From: Chloroflexota bacterium
GTDB taxonomy: Bacteria > Chloroflexota > Ktedonobacteria > Ktedonobacterales > Ktedonobacteraceae
DNA: 22,831 bases
Assembly: GCA_902810755.1 (NCBI GenBank)
Contig: CADDYT010000100.1
Span: forward strand, 1 to 22,831
Direction of reading: 5' to 3'
The notes below the pieces were generated by a model that was not told where the DNA came from, ran no database searches, and was given only the letters and a program-made list of their open reading frames with translations. Below, piece by piece: positions 21,162-22,831 of this stretch (positions are counted from its first letter, which is position 1; each line of letters starts with the position of its first letter). Both the position numbers and the translations under genes were made by a program.

Positions 21162-22250
21162 TCACGCTGCCGCGTAGAGAATCATCCCCTCCGGCGTGCG
21201 TTGTTGGGTTACCATCCCGTTCAAACGCATATGTTCGAGGTGCGAAAGCGTCTCCGCGACCGCCATGCGCCTCGACTCGTTGTTGGTCATACGGTGGCCA
21301 AAGAGCTGCAACGCCACATCGTAGGCGTGCTTCGGCTGCCCATCCAGCAGGCCCAGAATCTGCTCCTCGCGCTCTCTATGATGCTCAATCAGTTCCTGTA
21401 CGCGCCCGGCCAGGTCGGCAAACGGCTCGCCATGCCCCGGCAACACAATACTGGCGGGCAGCAACTCTATCTTGCGCAGCGAATCCAGGTAATCGCCCAG
21501 CGGGTTGGCGCGGTCATGTTGCGAATAGAGGCCCACATTGGGCGTAATGCGCGGCAGCACGTGATCGGCGGCCAGGAAGACGCCATCGCGCTCGCGGAAG
21601 AGGCAGATATGCCCGTCCGAATGGCCCGGCGTCCAGATCACGCGGTAGCGTTCGCCCACCAGCTCAAGATACTGCCCATCCTCAACCGGCGTAATCTCTT
21701 CGTGTGGCGGCACGTGAATGATCGTGCGCATGACATTCGGCTCGACCTGCGAGACCCAGATCTCGGTCTGCGGCATGCCATGCTGCAACAGAAATTTCGA
21801 GACATACCCGTAGCGTTGCGGCAGCGTCCCCGACCAGACCATCTGCATAATCGCCTCGTCGATGGGGTGCATATACACCGGCACGCCCGTCTTCTCATGT
21901 AATTCGCCCGACAGGCCGATATGGTCGGGGTGATGGTGTGTCAGCACAATGCCGCGCAGTCGCTCAATGCTCAGCCCCGCTCGTTTCAGCCCGGCCTCAA
22001 ACGCTGCGCGCGCATCCGGGACGCCCATGCCGGCATCCACCAGCACCCAGCCCTCGTCGCCCACCAGCGCGTGCATATTCACCGTCTTCAAAGGAAATGG
22101 AATTGGCACCGTAATTTTCCAGACATCGGTCGCCACCTCGCGCGCCTCTGGCAGAGGCGCATCTTGCCAGCGTACATGCTTATCAGGAGTATAAGGGGCA
22201 TTCAACGGCGTCCCTTTCACGGGCGACTGCCCCGATGAAGAATCTTGCAT
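21162..22250 (-). CDS. MBL-fold metallo-hydrolase
   Basis: This protein of 362 residues has a metallo-beta-lactamase fold in its first two thirds. Metal ligands visible: HHHPDH (105-110), TPGHS with H210, AADH with D229, and PGHGEP with H273. These suit a binuclear Zn/Fe centre and a hydrolase of the broad glyoxalase-II-like group. The last 85 residues (about 278-362) form a helical domain with EHHREREEQIL and a winged-helix-like end (ETLSHLEHMRLNGMVTQQ), as found in LACTB2-like and related proteins. The substrate is unknown. ATG 22250 is preceded by AAAGGA at slightly long spacing, and a near-consensus promoter lies at 22339-22368. A downstream ATG at about residue 59 would remove the first strand and is unlikely. 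Confidence 0.9.
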   Translation of the reverse strand: MQDSSSGQSPVKGTPLNAPYTPDKHVRWQDAPLPEAREVATDVWKITVPIPFPLKTVNMHALVGDEGWVLVDAGMGVPDARAAFEAGLKRAGLSIERLRGIVLTHHHPDHIGLSGELHEKTGVPVYMHPIDEAIMQMVWSGTLPQRYGYVSKFLLQHGMPQTEIWVSQVEPNVMRTIIHVPPHEEITPVEDGQYLELVGERYRVIWTPGHSDGHICLFRERDGVFLAADHVLPRITPNVGLYSQHDRANPLGDYLDSLRKIELLPASIVLPGHGEPFADLAGRVQELIEHHREREEQILGLLDGQPKHAYDVALQLFGHRMTNNESRRMAVAETLSHLEHMRLNGMVTQQRTPEGMILYAAA

Positions 22251-22338
22251 CGCAAAGAAAATCCTTTATGTTTCAGCAACCAGTTCGGCCTGCCTCATAC
22301 TGGCCAGGCAGGCCACCACAAAAAACTACTCTGCCAGC

Positions 22339-22368
22339 ATTGTATGGCCTGTATGGGAGGGGTGTCAA
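22339..22368 (-). promoter_or_regulatory. Promoter for the MBL-hydrolase gene
   Basis: On the minus strand a perfect TTGACA (22368-22363) and TACAAT (22344-22339) are 18 bases apart. The start near 22332 gives a leader of about 80 bases. The leader includes a TGGCCAGGCAGGCCA word at about 22303-22317 that resembles the GGCCACC repeat edge. Confidence 0.7.
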
Positions 22369-22453
22369 CGTTGCTTCGTCCGTATTCCTTTCGGCCACCA
22401 GCAGCGAACAGATGCAATACGATACGCGCGGGCGCGTGATCTCCAGCGCGGTT

Positions 22454-22502
22454 CAGCGGCCAGGGCGACGGCAGGTGCCGACTTGCCTCGCCCTGTACGC
22501 TG
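22454..22502 (-). terminator. Hairpin after the dienelactone-hydrolase-like gene
   Basis: CAGGGCGA (22461-22468) pairs with TCGCCCTG (22488-22495). An outer CAGCG/CGCTG stem (22454-22458 / 22498-22502) extends it across a symmetric two-base internal loop, and an inner GGCA/TGCC may add to it. It begins 6 bases after the stop of the minus-strand gene. There is no T-tract, but position and stability suggest a 3'-end hairpin. Confidence 0.55.
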
Positions 22503-22507
22503 GCCTT

Positions 22508-22831
22508 TTACATATGCTCCCTGAAAAACGCCAGCACCCGTTCCCACGCATCCTTCGCGGCTTCGGGATTATAGTTGCGGCCCTGATCGTTGAAGAAGGA
22601 GTGCTTGCTGTTGGCATAGATTTTGATGTCGTGGGGGATGTGGTACTGATCGAGCGCGCTATCCAGCTTCTGGCCCTGCGCGGTGGTGAAGTCTCTGTCG
22701 GGGTAGGAGCCGACGACGGGGCAGAGACGCGAGACGGCGCTAAGCGGGCGCGGGTTGCTGCCATAGAAGGGCGCGATGGCCTTGAGTCGCTGATCCGTGC
22801 AGGCCCAGGCGATAGCGAAGCCGCCGCCCAT
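22508..22831 (-). CDS. Dienelactone hydrolase family protein, C-terminal part (cut by window end)
   Basis: The last 107 residues of an alpha/beta hydrolase are present; the gene continues beyond the window. The first residues, MGGGFA, fit the end of the nucleophile elbow (G-x-C-M-G-G in the family), so the catalytic Cys would lie just outside. The Asp of the triad is probably in GSYPDRDF and the His is in SKHSFFND, both in the usual positions. The apparent first Met is internal, not a start. Members hydrolyse dienelactones or other esters; the substrate here cannot be named. A stable hairpin follows the stop. Confidence 0.85.
   Translation of the reverse strand: MGGGFAIAWACTDQRLKAIAPFYGSNPRPLSAVSRLCPVVGSYPDRDFTTAQGQKLDSALDQYHIPHDIKIYANSKHSFFNDQGRNYNPEAAKDAWERVLAFFREHM

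Overview
This GC-rich window reads as bacterial chromosome from a Chloroflexota lineage, most likely class Ktedonobacteria. That is inferred from protein flavour (WYL regulators, CHAT-type TPR arrays, a two-gene E1 pyruvate dehydrogenase, menaquinone genes) and from abundant GC-rich palindromic intergenic repeats; no rRNA or other decisive marker is present. About twenty genes or relics are recognisable. There is no transposase, tRNA, CRISPR array or phage gene.

Layout. 1-2071: decayed end of a palindromic repeat, a WYL transcriptional regulator with a palindromic operator, a truncated MFS transporter relic, and a small hypothetical gene. 2190-6302 (+): menA-menG for the last two steps of menaquinone synthesis, then a TPR-array protein and a GNAT acetyltransferase. 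6359-11716 (+): two consecutive long RelA/SpoT homologues. The first keeps an intact HD hydrolase but a damaged synthetase; the second has a dead HD but an intact synthetase, so together they look like a split stringent-response enzyme. A strong bidirectional terminator separates them from a convergent sigma-70 gene (11789-13015, -), followed by a DedA membrane protein (-), then dut (dUTPase) and a small J-domain protein (+).

14970-15485 is a roughly 0.5 kb non-coding composite palindrome: mirrored arms of short CACAGGCC-containing tandem units around two hairpin modules. A second cluster of the same modules lies at 20092-20430. On the minus strand follow a macro-domain protein, a pyruvate dehydrogenase operon (pdhA, pdhB, a free-standing lipoyl-domain protein, pdhC), an HU-like DNA-binding protein, an MBL-fold hydrolase and the C-terminal part of a dienelactone-hydrolase-like protein cut by the window end. 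Several minus-strand units are followed by long, nearly perfect hairpins without U-tracts.

Functionally the window mixes central metabolism (menaquinone, pyruvate to acetyl-CoA), nucleotide housekeeping (dUTPase, ADP-ribose macro domain), global regulation ((p)ppGpp, sigma factor, HU) and a rapidly changing repeat fraction. The most interesting points are the reciprocal active-site loss in the tandem Rel pair with its long leader, the separate lipoyl carrier overlapping pdhC by ATGA, and the palindromic repeat family with a compensatory base change.
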